Assembly (NCBI GenBank): GCA_905250075.1
Contig: CAJNOP010000131.1
Location: 416,707 to 480,706, forward strand
Length of the DNA stretch: 64,000 nt
DNA from: Rotaria sp. Silwood1
Lineage: Eukaryota > Rotifera > Eurotatoria > Philodinida > Philodinidae
Direction: 5' to 3'
This document shows positions 40,866 to 53,695 of this stretch, in pieces; within the stretch, counting starts at the first letter, position 1, and each line of letters begins with the position of its first letter. The notes under the pieces are model-generated. The model was not told the origin of the DNA. It did no database searches and saw nothing but the letters and a program-made list of their open reading frames with translations. Made by a program: the position numbers and the translations under genes.

Positions 40866-41537
40866 TTACTTTTTGTTCTTATATAAGAATTCTGTTTTAT
40901 TTCTCATAGCTGCCGTATAGAAAAGTTNNNNNNNNNNNNNNNNNNNNNNNNNNNNNNNNNNNNNNNNNNNNNNNNNNNNNNNNNNNNNNNNNNNNNNNNN
41001 NNNNNNNNNNNNNNNNNNNNNNNNNNNTTCATTATATATACTACATCCATATGTTGATTGAATTTCAAGTAAGAAAAAACCTGATGTTCCATGTAGGATC
41101 CAAAATATAGTTGCAATAGTAGTAAGAATTTTAGCTATTTTTATTGTACTTTTTTGTCTTAAAAATGGATGATAACTTGTTGATAAATATTGATCAATAG
41201 CAGCAAAACAAACAATATTAAGTGAAATAAGAGTTATAGATTGTGTACAGAAAGGTCTTAATTTACACCAAAGTAATGATGTCTGTGCTGGATCATTACC
41301 AAATCCATTAACGGCAATACTAGATGTAAATACAATCGTCAATTCAAGTAAATCAATAATCGATTCTACAATGAGATAAAAAGCAGATGGATTTCCTCGA
41401 AAAATTGTAAGACGAGCAAATACGAAGATATTAGCAATATGTCCACAAATACCAGAAAATAAAATAATAAAACTAACATAAATTGTATATTGTTGAGAAG
41501 CATTAAAAATTAATTGTGCTGTTGATAATGATGACAT
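40866..41537 (-). CDS. Rhodopsin-like 7TM receptor, interrupted by assembly gap
   Basis: The ATG at 41537 (MSSLSTAQLIFNASQQ) is chosen because the longer upstream frame adds only unrelated AT-rich sequence. Before the gap, four membrane segments are visible: FIILFSGICGHIANIFVF, SAFYLIVESIIDLLELTIVF, ITLISLNIVCFAAI and TIATIFWILHGTSGFFLL. TM3 is preceded by WCKLRPFC and followed by AIDQYLS, where DQY replaces the usual DRY. An extracellular-loop cysteine (TYGCSIYNE) lies just before the gap. Only ~60 bp follow the gap, ending at 40866 in one frame, so TM5-7 must be in the unsequenced part. This resembles the peptide-receptor-like class A families expanded in bdelloids. The ligand is unknown, and the C-terminal frame is uncertain. 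Confidence 0.75.
   Translation of the reverse strand: MSSLSTAQLIFNASQQYTIYVSFIILFSGICGHIANIFVFARLTIFRGNPSAFYLIVESIIDLLELTIVFTSSIAVNGFGNDPAQTSLLWCKLRPFCTQSITLISLNIVCFAAIDQYLSTSYHPFLRQKSTIKIAKILTTIATIFWILHGTSGFFLLEIQSTYGCSIYNEXXXXXXXXXXXXXXXXXXXXXXXXXXXXXXXXXXLFYTAAMRNKTEFLYKNKK
40928..41027. other. Assembly gap (100 N)
   Basis: Exactly 100 N were placed, most likely a default gap of unknown true length. The missing receptor segments (TM5-7) suggest that several hundred bases are absent. Confidence 0.95.
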
Positions 41538-44500
41538 GGTATATGCAGAGTCGACGTCCTTTTTATTCAATAATAAGGATTTCTTGTTTGCTAAAAATAA
41601 TAATAAATGTATATTTAGTGTAAGAAATATGAGCTTCAGAAAATTCGAACACTTTCTAGACTTTCTATTAAGAATTGCAAATGTATCACATAATAACAAA
41701 ATTAAAATATTTATTACACAGTGGAATCTACAAAGATTTTGTTTTTAATTTTGTCAATTAGAGCATATTCTACAGGTTAAAAAATCATAACTTTTAAAAA
41801 TTATTATGACGCGTAGATTATAAATAGCATTACCATAAAAAAGATCAAATATCTTTGTGCCAGTTTTATCAAATTAGCTTAATTCTTGGGGATAGAAGTT
41901 CGTATAGTTGGTTTTCCAAGCAAAGAAAGTAATTCAAGTATTGTTGTTGATATCAAGTAAGAAAAAAAAAACATGTACAGCGTTTTATAAAGAAACAGAA
42001 GATCGAAAGGAAGTTTATGAATAATACTGTGTAATAATGAACATAAAGTACATTTATAGAGTTATTTAGTTCGATGTTTCGAACTTAAAACATTGATTTT
42101 TGAAAATAGGTTTATATTTTTGTGTCCTATGGATTGCAGTATGTGCATTTTACTTATGAAGAATGAATTTCAGCAATTAATCTGAGTATTTGTGAAAAAT
42201 GACTATGTGCCTTCAATATATTATTATTCATGAAGTTCGTATTCATTTTTTTTAATTATTCTATTTGGTGACAACTTAAAATTATCTGTATGAAAGTCAA
42301 AAGCTTTTAATATACCTTTACCATTTACTAAAAACTTAGTACATTCGAATTAACTCAAAGCTAAGATATTTGAAATTTTTATCATCGAACTATTTGTGAC
42401 TTACCCTGTTTGTTAGATTAAAGTTGTCAAAAAAAAGAAGGACTATAATGACAAATGTCAGTAACACCTTTGATGAACAAAGTCTTTAGAAAATTACGTT
42501 CTTTTGAATTTCAGGAGGCTTTTTCTTCCCACTCGAGCGGAAATAGTTTTTGTCTTTTAATGCGTTCACCGAATGCGATAGAAAAAAAAATGAACGATTT
42601 AAAATAGACTTGTATATTTTTGTTCTAAAAATTTTCTATACTTATTTTTACATATATTCGAATGTCTTTGCTTGTTGAGAATACATTCGACGGGCAAAAA
42701 CAATTCTATCTCAACAAGAACATGTTCAGAACATTTTTAAAAGGTCATTTTAATTACAAAATGAAAACATACTAATGCAAATTATAGCTAAGCTTTTCTA
42801 TCTTGAGGATCATAAAGAGAATGAATATCTTTATTTAGAATTAGGGTATGAATGGAACCATTATGAGTGACAACTATAATTTTCATCTTAAATCTATTCA
42901 TAATTAAATGATAATATTTCATTTACTTCGATTATGTTATGTACATAAGTAAAAAAAAAAGAAACAAGTTATCATTGTGCTTACAATAGTGAAATTCATA
43001 GCGAATACAAATAAAACACTAAAGTTAATCTCCCTATCATGGAAATAGATCAATCCCCAAGTGTAGTATGACTTGAATTGTTCAATCAATACCCTCAATC
43101 ATAAACTTTAAGATACGTAAGTTTGGGTGTCTTGTCCTCAACCGACACCCACACCCTGGCTCTCTTGAAAAATAATAGTGAATAGATAAAAAATACATGC
43201 TCAGCATGAAATAAATTTATTATTATCAAAGCAGCTTGCGTTTATTTCACGCTAAAAACGCAGAAAAATTTACCCGCAGCCTTCAATGACAGAAAAATGC
43301 AACGTTAAAGTACTTTAAATGTCTTTTAGTCATTATGATGAAAACAGAAAATACCATTCGAAATGTCTTAATAGAACACGGTAATAGAACATATAAAATA
43401 GAAAGATATTATTGATGTTGTTTGTGGATAAAATGTACCTATACCAAGCTCCATTTACTATAATAAATAGCACTTCCTTTTCTTACTTGAGATGGACGAT
43501 GCCAGATTATGAGAAATGAAATGAGAAAATGTTTCATCGACGTTATTCAATAGATATATACTGCTAATTCGATTTGTTATATCCTTCTTTTCTCCCATTA
43601 GTAACACTCAAACTGATACATCACAAATGTTTTCTTTCTTGTTTTGATTCAGACAAGTCTCAATTATCTATATTATGATTTCATCTCTTCTCTTCCCTTT
43701 TAGTCGATATGAAAAATGATCTTGTGCACCATTTAACTCAGTAAAAGGTCTTCATTTTCACGGTAATAATTCTTTAGAATTTGCAAATTTTTTCTTCTAT
43801 TTCACAATATCATTCTAATGAACTATTTTGAATGGGATAATCTTCAGTTGTCTCACATTAAGTTTCATTCAAATGAAATCAGATCGAAATAATTCTTCGC
43901 AATTTTGTAGGGTTTTTTTTTCTAAAATCAACTCATTGCATAGATTAAAAATCGCCTTTGTCTAAAATTTGACTGAAACTTGCTGTTATCATTAAATTAT
44001 ATATTTTTTAATTTTGCATGTTCACAAAAATCAGTAACGATAAATTTTGTTTACGAATGTATGCTGAGTTTCGGAGTGTTTGAAAAGTCTATATTCGCGA
44101 ATGGATTTATTGTGTTTTAGGATAGCGCTGTCTCTTCGGTATGATGTATCATCTGAAAGAATTATTCTCTACGTAGCTCGATTTGTCACTTTGGTCGCTT
44201 TTTCAATATTTATTTATTGTAGCTCATATTTCCTATTTTACACAGTTCGTTTTATTTACTTATCATCAATAGAAAAATGTGCAATATTCAGATGTCATTG
44301 TCTTCTCTGTCGGTACATTTGATATTTTTATTTAGTTACTCTAAGATTGATGTGTTCATTATTCTCACAAAAAATTCGAACCCTATTTATACGTAGGATG
44401 ATAGCGATATGCTACCAAGTGACTATGAGAAATACTGTGACAATGATTAAACATGATAAGACTCTTGTTCATACACTTATATTTAACACTGATGCATTCA

Positions 44501-45148
44501 AAAAATATCAATGAACAAAATGTTTGTACGTTGATACATTTTCTATGTGAGACTCTTTCTACAGGTATATTTGTTCTTTATGATTCAACAAAACGTTGTT
44601 TTCATCGATTCATGCGGGCCAAAAAAGCACAAATTCATAGTGATAAGCATTTCGACGTCGTTTACCGTTTGCTGTTGATTTGGTAAAAAAAGTTCAAAGT
44701 ATCGATATGTCGTGGTTCTTTCGTTGATATACCATTCATTTATGCCTAGTATGACTACTTGATACTAATTAGTTCCATAGTACTACCACATGATTTGCAT
44801 TTGTTTTTTGTTATTTAAATGAAATAGATATAATACATAGATGTATGCCAAATAAATTCAATGACTATTTACACATATCGTTGTGTATATTCGATAAAGC
44901 ATTATATGGATGGATTATTTCAACATTAAAACGTTGACATTGTGTGAACAGCAAACTATGCAAAATCAAATATCGTCACAAGATATTCGTGAAATTTATT
45001 GTCAAACGTTCCTGTTTCTATCATTATCATATGTAAAAAATTTTCTAATCGAGCTTGAAAGTCGTCATTCGGGATTCATGCTGTTCTTGAAACTCTAAGA
45101 ACATCAGAAAGAGTACTCTGAGAGTAGTGTAATCAGATCGAGGAGATT
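41538..45148. other. Non-genic stretch
   Basis: This is AT-rich DNA. A few 60-80 codon frames (44080-44322, 44453-44686, 44910-45098) have no motif. It contains the fold-back at 43122-43157. Confidence 0.45.
43122..43157. repeat. Short telomere-like fold-back element
   Basis: TTTGGGTGTC and GACACCCACACCCTGG flank a 12-bp loop. GGGTGTC/GACACCC is a perfect 7-bp stem. Confidence 0.75.
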
Positions 45149-45790
45149 TTATCATATGATTTTAATGAAGGAGTCAAGCGCGAACGCTCAACTCACTGTG
45201 AAAAATGATCCACTCGAGAAGACAATATGTCTCTCGCTGATGTCAACTCTATCCATGTGCAATGACAAAGTCTCGACCAGGGGCTTCCTTCTTTTTGATC
45301 AAGAAAGATCCTGTGGCAAGTAAGTATGCTTTTTCATTCACACTATTCAGCTTCTTATATTTTTACAAATGACAATAATTGCACAGTAATGGTTTGATGG
45401 TTGTCGATGACTCATTCTTCTGTTTCTATGTTTTCATAATAACGCTGATTGTTCTGTTCTCTGAATATGACGAAATACTATCAAGTCATGAATGACAGAG
45501 ATATGAAGGAAAATGATTTTCGAAACTCAATAAAAAAAATGGCAACTGTGAAAGTATAAAGTAATTTCATTGTACACTGATGATGCTGAAACCAGTAAGA
45601 GTGGGCCATTTTAACAGAGAATCTACCGTTCAAGTTTGACTCTTCAATAAATTAAGAAAACAAAATCTCCTTTATTAATCGAAGTACTGTAGAGTCTTTT
45701 TCTCAGTTGTTTTGCCTCTTAATTTAGATGTTTCTAATAACTATTTATCTAAGAAATGAGCCATAGAAACGAAATTACTTTTTGTCTGTC
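45149..45790 (+). repeat. Duplicated segment, copy 1
   Basis: For about 400 bp the sequence is nearly identical to 58225-58640, and scattered homology continues about 250 bp further. Both copies keep a 52-53-codon frame from an ATG (MKESSANAQLTVKNDPLEKT...) that ends at a TAA inside a GTAAGTATG splice donor. This copy differs by small changes, including a 1-bp shift just before the ATG and a ~110-bp deletion downstream. The frame may be a first coding exon; its family is not recognised. Confidence 0.8.
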
Positions 45791-46726
45791 AACTAAATGT
45801 TTATGCTTTAATACCAAACGATTCACGTTTTCGATCATCAGCATTTCCTACTCGATATGACGCTATGTGAAATGAAATAAAATTGTGAATATATGATATT
45901 TTACTGGTTGAAAACTACAAGAAAATGCTTTTGTTCGAGAAACGTCAATAATGTTCTTTATGTGACTATCATGCCATCGACGATTAATCTTGAATGATGA
46001 GAGTTTGGTGAAAGGATTAATCTATTCGATTATTTTCGATTAGTTCGCACTATGAAACATAGGTCGTCTAGATTGCGATCTATTAGCCAATCCGAGTCCA
46101 TTTTGGCCGATCTTTCCTATAGAATCGATTCTAGTCAAAATATCATATCAGATATTTACGTTTATGGTACTGAATCCATGTCACTTCTCTAGGTTCGATA
46201 TTGTAACTTACATGCCATGTTCAACATATCAACCAAGTCATCATCGATTAAATTCCTTATTCTTTTCAAGCTAACTCATGGAAGTGGCTGATTTTAGAAT
46301 CAAGTTCGTTCGAACTGAATTTGACAATATCAGATCCTTGGTTTTGAAATTTTCGTTCGTTTGTTCAATCTTATTAGAATTTAGCATCGCTATACTCTAG
46401 CAACAGCGTACAAATATGACAGAGAATATATCTAATTAGCGAGAAAAAGAGTTAAGTGATAAAGTAGTATTGTCATGTTCAACGCTAATGTTTGTTATAT
46501 CAGCGGACGTCGATATGATTGATGTATGAGATCTCGAATGAATGAAAACCTCTCGATCTCGATTATCAATTATTTCTAGGCGAATATCTTTGCCAATAGT
46601 TCGTTTTTTTCAATCAATTTTTCTCTTAAATCTGTTATGATTTGATCAATTGATTGATTATCGATCGTATCATCATTCATTGAAATACAAAGGTAAAGTT
46701 TCAATGCTGATAAAGATTTCTTCTTG
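45791..46726. other. Non-genic stretch
   Basis: The sequence is mixed in composition with no recognised gene. It lies between duplication copy 1 and the 3' end of the K+ channel relic. Confidence 0.45.
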
Positions 46727-48005
46727 TTACTCATTTGCCTCATCGTATGTCATTTCTCGATCAAGCAAATACATTTGTCGATGACAAATCTGTTGATAAC
46801 GATCGACCAGAACGGAGACAAACATTCCCATCAATCCTGCATCAAATAAAGTACACAAACAAACTAATATACTACCAGCAGTCGTTTTCGGATATATATC
46901 ATCATAACTAGTGAAAGAGACATACTCATCTTTCGAGAGAAGAGATCTATTTGAACTTACCCAACTGTTGTTATTGTGATAATACCCCAATAGGTCACTT
47001 TCGGAATCGAATCGAACAATTCACCATTTGTTGGCTATTCAAAAAAATAGGCTGCTGATTCGAATAGAAATGCTAATAGGGTTAAATTAGCAAAATCGAT
47101 CAATGATACGTTCAATGTTGTACCAAGAATACACAATGATTTAAATCGTTTAAATGTAAGATAAATTTTCAAAATATGAGCCATCATAGATGTAAAAGAC
47201 GTATAGGAATAGAAGAACCTGAAACTAGAAGTAAATTTGTATCGACTAATGTAATAACCAAATAGATATAATGTAGAGTAATAGTGGTCAAAATGATCCA
47301 TGTTGAAAATGATAAAATAAATTTTTTATACGACGGAGTGCTTATCAAACGAAGAAATTCGATTGTAAAATAGATGACATAAACACTTTGTATAATAAAA
47401 AATGGTGAATAGAATATTGTTGGACAACCTGGGATATATGTGGGTTGTAATGAAAGTCTCTATTTTTCACGACATTCATGAGTCCATCGATCAACAAAAG
47501 TTGGTAGAGTTTTGATAGCCAATGTGAGAGAAGAGAGAGTGGTGAAAATAATCGATAAGACATAGATCACACGAACCAATAACGAATATCAAGAAAATCG
47601 TAAATGGCACCAAATAACTCGACGCCAGTGTGTTTTTGGCATCAGGATAGGTTTAACTTCACTTATATTTTCCGATGGCTTCACTTGAGCATACACTGTT
47701 GCACCTAATTCGAAAAAGTTGATCTCTTCGAGAAATATATCTAAGGAACATTATCGGGTTGTCGAAGACATCCTTCCGATTGATAGTAGTAGAGTATCGC
47801 TTCGAAACATGCACAATGTCGATTTAAGAAATATTCTTGATAGTCACCATTCCAATAGAGTTCGCGTTTCTTTTCATTACCTAGCAGTGTTTCAGGAAAC
47901 GCCGCAAGAGTTGATAAGAGGGTTTGAAATCGTTTTATTTGTCAATCGAACATGATGTTTGTGTGAATGTGTTTCACGAGCATCATCGTTACGACGGAGA
48001 ATCAT
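46727..48005 (-). pseudogene. Voltage-gated K+ channel (Shaker-type) pseudogene
   Basis: Reading the minus strand from about 48005 gives a Kv channel in order. A T1 tetramerisation domain comes first ([38 protein letters not shown]). S1 follows (VIYVLSIIFTTLSSLTLAIK), then S2, S3, a degraded S4 (HILKIYLTFKRF), the pore and S6 (GSILVCLCTLF...GLMGMFVSVLVDRYQ). The frame is broken by several frameshifts (for example just after the T1 start and in S4) and by stops after NVP, LRFS, HECREK and AAYFFE. A 53-bp GT-AG intron is still present in the pore codon GG|T, so this is a copied gene, not a retrocopy. The selectivity filter reads TVGYDD instead of TVGYGD. Clearly dead. Confidence 0.85.
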
Positions 48006-51000
48006 ATCACTGAAATAAGCCAACAAAAATGATGACAACCTGTAAGCTATTTCTTAGAGATGTTAAACTAGACTGTTTTTTTTTAATTTTTGTGTTAGCA
48101 ATATTTTTCTTCAAATTTTAACTATTTACAATAGAACATTGTTTGACGTATCAAAGTAATATTGTAGACTTTAAGAAACTATTTCAAATATGAAAGATAT
48201 CCAAGCTTGTCTAAAGAGAAGTTGTTTGCAGCATACCATTGATTCTTCTTTGCAGCTTTATAACAGCATATCTCTTTTTGAAAAAATCCAATTAGCTACA
48301 AATAAATACTTCTGTTCTATTTGAAACAGAACATGCTCGACTAAAGAGAAGCTTCTTTTGCTTGGAAATAAAAAAAAACAAATACATTCTTCAAGATTGT
48401 AACACGAGAAAAATATAATGGTGTTGAATTTAGTGTTAGTCGTGAAACAGAATCGAGGGACTCCTATAAATATATCTCGTTGAGCCGTTCTTTTGTACTA
48501 TTTTCTATGATAAATTTGAATTGATGCCATATTAAGTTATTGGCAGTAGATTCCGAATAGATAATATCGTAAGCACTATTGAACTAATTAAACTTCGAGT
48601 TCTACTATGTAATCGAAGTGATCAATAACATCCACAAATAAAGTTTCAGTTGTCTCTCGAAGTGTCTTCAGGAGATAAACGGGAATAGTACTAAAAGCAT
48701 TAGATAAATGCGTATTGGAATTTTTGTTGAGCAATGTCAATACTAAATTATTTAATCAATGAACCAGGCTGAACTTTTGTTCGTGAATGTTGTCAACTAT
48801 TTCGGTTGCATAGCTGGATTCGGAGCTCATTCTATCTAACAATCTCAAAAGGCAGGGTCAAAGATACTTATTTAGAGCAAAATTTTCCTCTTTGTCATGA
48901 CTAGTACTAATCTTAGCGTCTTTAGTTTTTCCTATCATTTCGATTCTATCAGAAAGATATGTGGAACTGATAGACAATAGAAACAATAGGTAGTACATAC
49001 CAGAAAAGCTCATATAGAACAGCACAGATCTATCATATTTCAATTATTTTATTGAAGTTCAGAAGACTACTCTTATCCGCGTCAAAATTTCTATTATAAA
49101 GGTTAAAAATGTAAATAAAATCTTTGTTTTTGAGTTCTTCAACAGGTAACTAACGAGATAGGAAGAAATTTATCAGTTGAATGTAAAGAAAAAAAGAATA
49201 GAGTTGTTTTACTCAAGATCTAATTTTGCTTACGAATGACTATCAAATTTCTTTATTTATTTTGTACAGAGAAAACTAGCTGCACGCTCTTCATCGTTTT
49301 ACTTAGATTGATCAGGAAAAAAACCATTTAGAACATTTGTGATTGTTTTTCTTTGCTGGGTTGACGCATGCTCAGGAATAGTACTTGCGGTAGTGACACG
49401 TTTTTTAACACTAAAATATATAACAAAAAAAAATGAATCTTCAGAACTTTACTTTCAACAAAAACATGCTTAAAATCAATAGACTGTTGTTGAGACAGAC
49501 AAGTAGGAGAAGAATCCCTCGTCTGTTTTGTTTTTGTTCGACGATTAGATTCTCGTGTTAGCCGTTATCCACAAAAGGCATCGAGACAAAATACATAGAA
49601 GTGACCAATAAGAAGAAGCTTTTCTACAAATAAATATCGGCACAGTCTCTATGAAATTTTCAGAAACTTCATATGATTCAAAGTATTTCATTCCTGATGA
49701 AAGAAACGATGACTACAACTTTTTCAAGTTAAACGTATCTTTTCTTATAATTAGTTTTGAAAAAACAACTCTGACTAGATATCAAATATAGCATTATTTT
49801 GATTTTGATCTATCAAACAAATTATAGATAATTCATATGAGTATTTTCAAAGAAAAATGGGGATCGAATACAATCTATAACAATAAAAACTTCTCGCATT
49901 TACTGAGATACTATGAACTTCAGTAAAGTTCCTACAAGTTTGATGGAACTCGAGAGATTTCGATTCAACAAAATTCAACTTGGACATAACTTTTGAGTAG
50001 TCATGTGCGCTGTTAATCATATCAAAACTTTTTTGTTAAATAGGATAAATATACATACCACAGCAGAGATTCTACATGTAAACGTTTTTGATTGATGATG
50101 CTTTATCGATTCGATATACGATGTATGTACAATTGAATCATTTAAGGAGAAATATATAAGGGAAATCGATAGTTACACGTCAATAACAACACAGAAAAAA
50201 GATATGCGTATATGTTGTTTTCGTCAATGTTACTTACCTGAATAGTGCAGTTTTTTCTCTTTTAGAACATGACCAGGAGGTATATGATCCATAGTTTTAT
50301 GTTCTTCTTTTCATATCTGTTCATGAGGAGGATTTAATAGATGATATTGCTGTGTTGAAATCATTTAAATGAAAAATTTTCTGATTAAATCAATAATTTG
50401 CACTTGAGAGACGAAAAGCACAGAAGAAAACATTCATTTTGTTTTTTTGTTATGTTTGACGTTATTTACCTGACTGATATCACTTGACTGCGTGGAAAGA
50501 CAAATGAGCAAGGTGTCAAAGTCGATTTATTCCTTCCACATTCATTAGCAAATTACTACTCTTTGTATTTTCACATTTGAACATAAAAATCAATATTTTA
50601 AAATTTGCCTATTCACCAGAAAGAACGGGACTGGCAATTATCTTGGAATAGAAATCATCGACACAACAAATATTACAGAGTATAAGTAAATTTTTATTCA
50701 TGATGTATTGCTCAAAGTTATAAGAATTTGTTGTTTAGATGAAACTTTCTTCAATATAGTAAACAAAGAAATGGGATACTCACCGAAAATAGAATTTCAA
50801 ACGTGTCGACTCAAAACCTTGACTACAAGTCAAGAAAAAAGATCAATTCGTCTATTATGTTTTCTGTTGCTAATCCAAACAGATGTTCATCTACAAACAG
50901 GACTAGTATAAAATAATAAGTATCTGATTTTAATTTCTGTTTATAGATTCGTAGTATTTTCAATTTTGAGGAAACATTTTCCCATGAAACTAGTAGAAGG

Positions 51001-52149
51001 GTGTAAGTTTCAAAATCTGAATATTAAATTCAGACTAATGACGATGCCCATATGGTTTGTTTCGAAAAATTAATTGACGAGACAACTATTTTTGTTGCCT
51101 CTCATCCTTGTGATCATTGCTCACGAATGTATGAACGAAGAATCGATGAATTGTCTGATCGAATTTTTCTATCGATCGATGAAGAAAAGAGAGATGTATG
51201 CTACATCAGTGCATATTTAGTCGAGTTTTTCAAATGAATGATCGTTGATGGATTTTGAGATACTGTTTAGAGAGTGTTAGACAGTTCAGTTAGTTCAAGG
51301 AAACCTTTTAGACAGATTACTCAGGCGCCTTCGACTACGCAATAAAAGGTTCTTAGAGAGAAGATATCTTTGCATATGCCAAATAACAATAATTCATTTT
51401 CGGTAGTTTTTTCAAAACGTGAATCTTCTGGTGAAGCACGTCAGTTGAATTTTTTTCATTTCATCAATTTTCAAGTGATTAAACAAACAACGAAAATGTA
51501 CTAAGAAAGTTTGATCAAATCTTCCATGTATTTATTGTTTTTGAAGTTATATCCAACGAAACACTTTCAATGAACGTGTTGCTTCACTTCCATGTCGAAC
51601 TGTTTGAAATGCATTAAAAAACTACAAAATTATCAAGACAATGACAATGTGGTTTCTTTTTATTCATGAATTCGACACAAAGTGATCGCTCAACTGCACA
51701 TTATTAATCGAACATCGATATTTCTTACGTTCCTTAAATGTTTCTCTATCAGCAGAAAGAATTTTTAAACAATAATATTCATCATTAAAACTAAAGGAAT
51801 GGTGACGATAAATGGGTTTTGCTTATTTTCAACGTCATTTGTGGTCTGTTAGTGACAATCGAAGCGAATGATAAAATATTTAACTCGATCGACGATCTTC
51901 CATTATGATTAACAATCATTTGCTAATGGATGTCTTTGTTCATAATTTAAGTTACTTTAATTAGTTTATTTTTCAAATTTGGAATCATTGGTTTGAACAA
52001 ATACTTATCACTTTGGACGATCATTTTAAAGAAAGTACAAAAAACTGAAATTTCAATGGAAGATGAAAAACATCCATGTTAACTCAAATTTTCTATTGTA
52101 TAATATTCTTTTTTTCTTCATATGTATTAATCATCTCATCGAATTCTAT
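48006..52149. other. Non-genic stretch with one possible exon
   Basis: No full gene is recognised. A frame at about 51040-51237 (+) follows a TTCAG acceptor and encodes MVCFEKLIDETTIFVASHPC and so on. It contains a CDHC pair, many acidic residues and a stop. Its composition is coding-like but I cannot name it. The frame at 50708-50911 may be related. Confidence 0.35.
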
Positions 52150-52598
52150 TGTTGCTATATCTCGATTGGACAAGCACACTTTTCAATCCGAAATACATTC
52201 ATAGCTACCAACTAGAACTACAACAAGCATTCCCATTAATACTACACCAAATAAAGCACATAGGAAAGCTAAATACAACTGGTAGTCGTTTTCGACTGAT
52301 CTCTTATTTAATTTTGTTCGAAATTATATAAAAGACAAATTTATATGTGTGACCAGAGAGAGAAGGAAGAAGGGTCGTCCATCTATAAAACATTTATATG
52401 GATGACCATTCTACCACCCGACAATTGTTATTGTGACAATACCCATATACTTTGTTTGTCGAAACAAGTTACTGCTCAGAATAAAAATGCTGAAAGAACT
52501 AATATGATGATCGTTGTCAAAAAATCGTTTACAAAGAAAATATATTTTGAAAATATGGAAAAAACTTAATGCAATTAAGAGTTCTATACTTATATCTT
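52150..52598 (-). pseudogene. Second K+ channel relic (S4, pore and S6 fragments)
   Basis: The minus strand carries HIFKIYFLCKRF (compare HILKIYLTFKRF in the first relic), then YMGIVTITIVG (pore helix, filter start), then FLCALFGVVLMGMLVVVLVG (S6), in different frames. Nucleotide blocks also match 46790-47100, for example AACAAGCATTCCCATTAATA versus GACAAACATTCCCATCAATC. The filter is destroyed and part of S4-S5 is deleted. The relic stops at the N-terminal side of S4, within a few bases of the telomere-like fold-back at 52600. T1 and S1-S3 are not seen beyond that point. Confidence 0.7.
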
Positions 52599-52599
52599 G

Positions 52600-52672
52600 G
52601 AATGTGGATGTGAAGGTGAACTCTTCACCACACACTCACATCCACTCCACATTTACACTAACACCATACTAC
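52600..52672. repeat. Telomere-like fold-back at the broken end of a gene relic
   Basis: GTGGATGTGA pairs with TCACATCCAC (10 bp, perfect) and, inside this, GGTGAA pairs with TTCACC around a 3-nt loop. More C-rich sequence (TCCACATTTACACTAACACC) follows. The G arm faces the truncated K+ channel relic. Confidence 0.8.
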
Positions 52673-53695
52673 GTCGATGACTTATGGAAGTCTTCGTGTG
52701 AAAAAATTATATTTCAAAAAGAGATGTAGTATGAAAATGAACATTTCTAAACATCGATGGAACGAAAAACAAATAATGAATAATCCATTTTTTAGAGCTT
52801 GAAATTTCTTAACACAGGCATTGAATGTAATAAAATATACTGCTCAGAAACTATTTAGCTCTATTTCCAGTTTTCCGCACCTATCGTACAAAAAACTTCC
52901 AACTCACTCATATGTATATACACTACGTATCCAGAAAATCAATAACAAAAATTGACAACTTCAGTGTACAAATAATAACGAGGCATACATCTATACCTTG
53001 AATTAGAGATGAAACGATTCTAGTGCAGAAAAGTAATAAAAAAAGAAATTTGGTCAGTCATTTATGTTTGGCAAGAGAATGACTATATCGTTTTTTCATA
53101 ACCTCGTGATGAATTACAGTTCTTTGTTGAAAGCAGTTGTAATACGTCAAAATAGTTTTTATCAATGGTTGTTCTATAAATATAAGGTATGAATAATACT
53201 CTATCAAAGAAAAAAATGTCAGCTCGTTAGGTCAAAGTATGGTGAAAATATTTGTAATTATTCTTTGGCTAATGCCTTTCTGGGCACCCTATATACACTT
53301 CAAAAAATAGGATTCGGACAAAAAATATGTTATTGTTCGTATTTCTTGATTTGTACAGCAATGAAAGTGGATAAAATGTTATGATTTTCACTAATAAATA
53401 ATTTGAACATATCTTCCTGAAACCTCTAATAACAATAAGAGCACCGGCTACGTCGATTTTTGAAACATAGTTTTCTGTCTCCACTCAAAACACCACAACA
53501 TTTCAATACTTAATCTGACAGATATAACGATCACAATTTTTTGCCCTTTTTTTGGTTTTGACATTTATTAGCATCATGTGATGTTTTTTTTTTCATTCCT
53601 TTTTTTTACCTATGCGTAAATATGTACATGAATATCAACATATATATATTGATCAAAGACTGCCAGATCAAGCGACAAGTATAGAAACGAAAATA
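52673..53695. other. Non-genic stretch
   Basis: AT-rich, no gene recognised. The last few hundred bases should hold the promoter of the peptidase gene. Confidence 0.45.
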
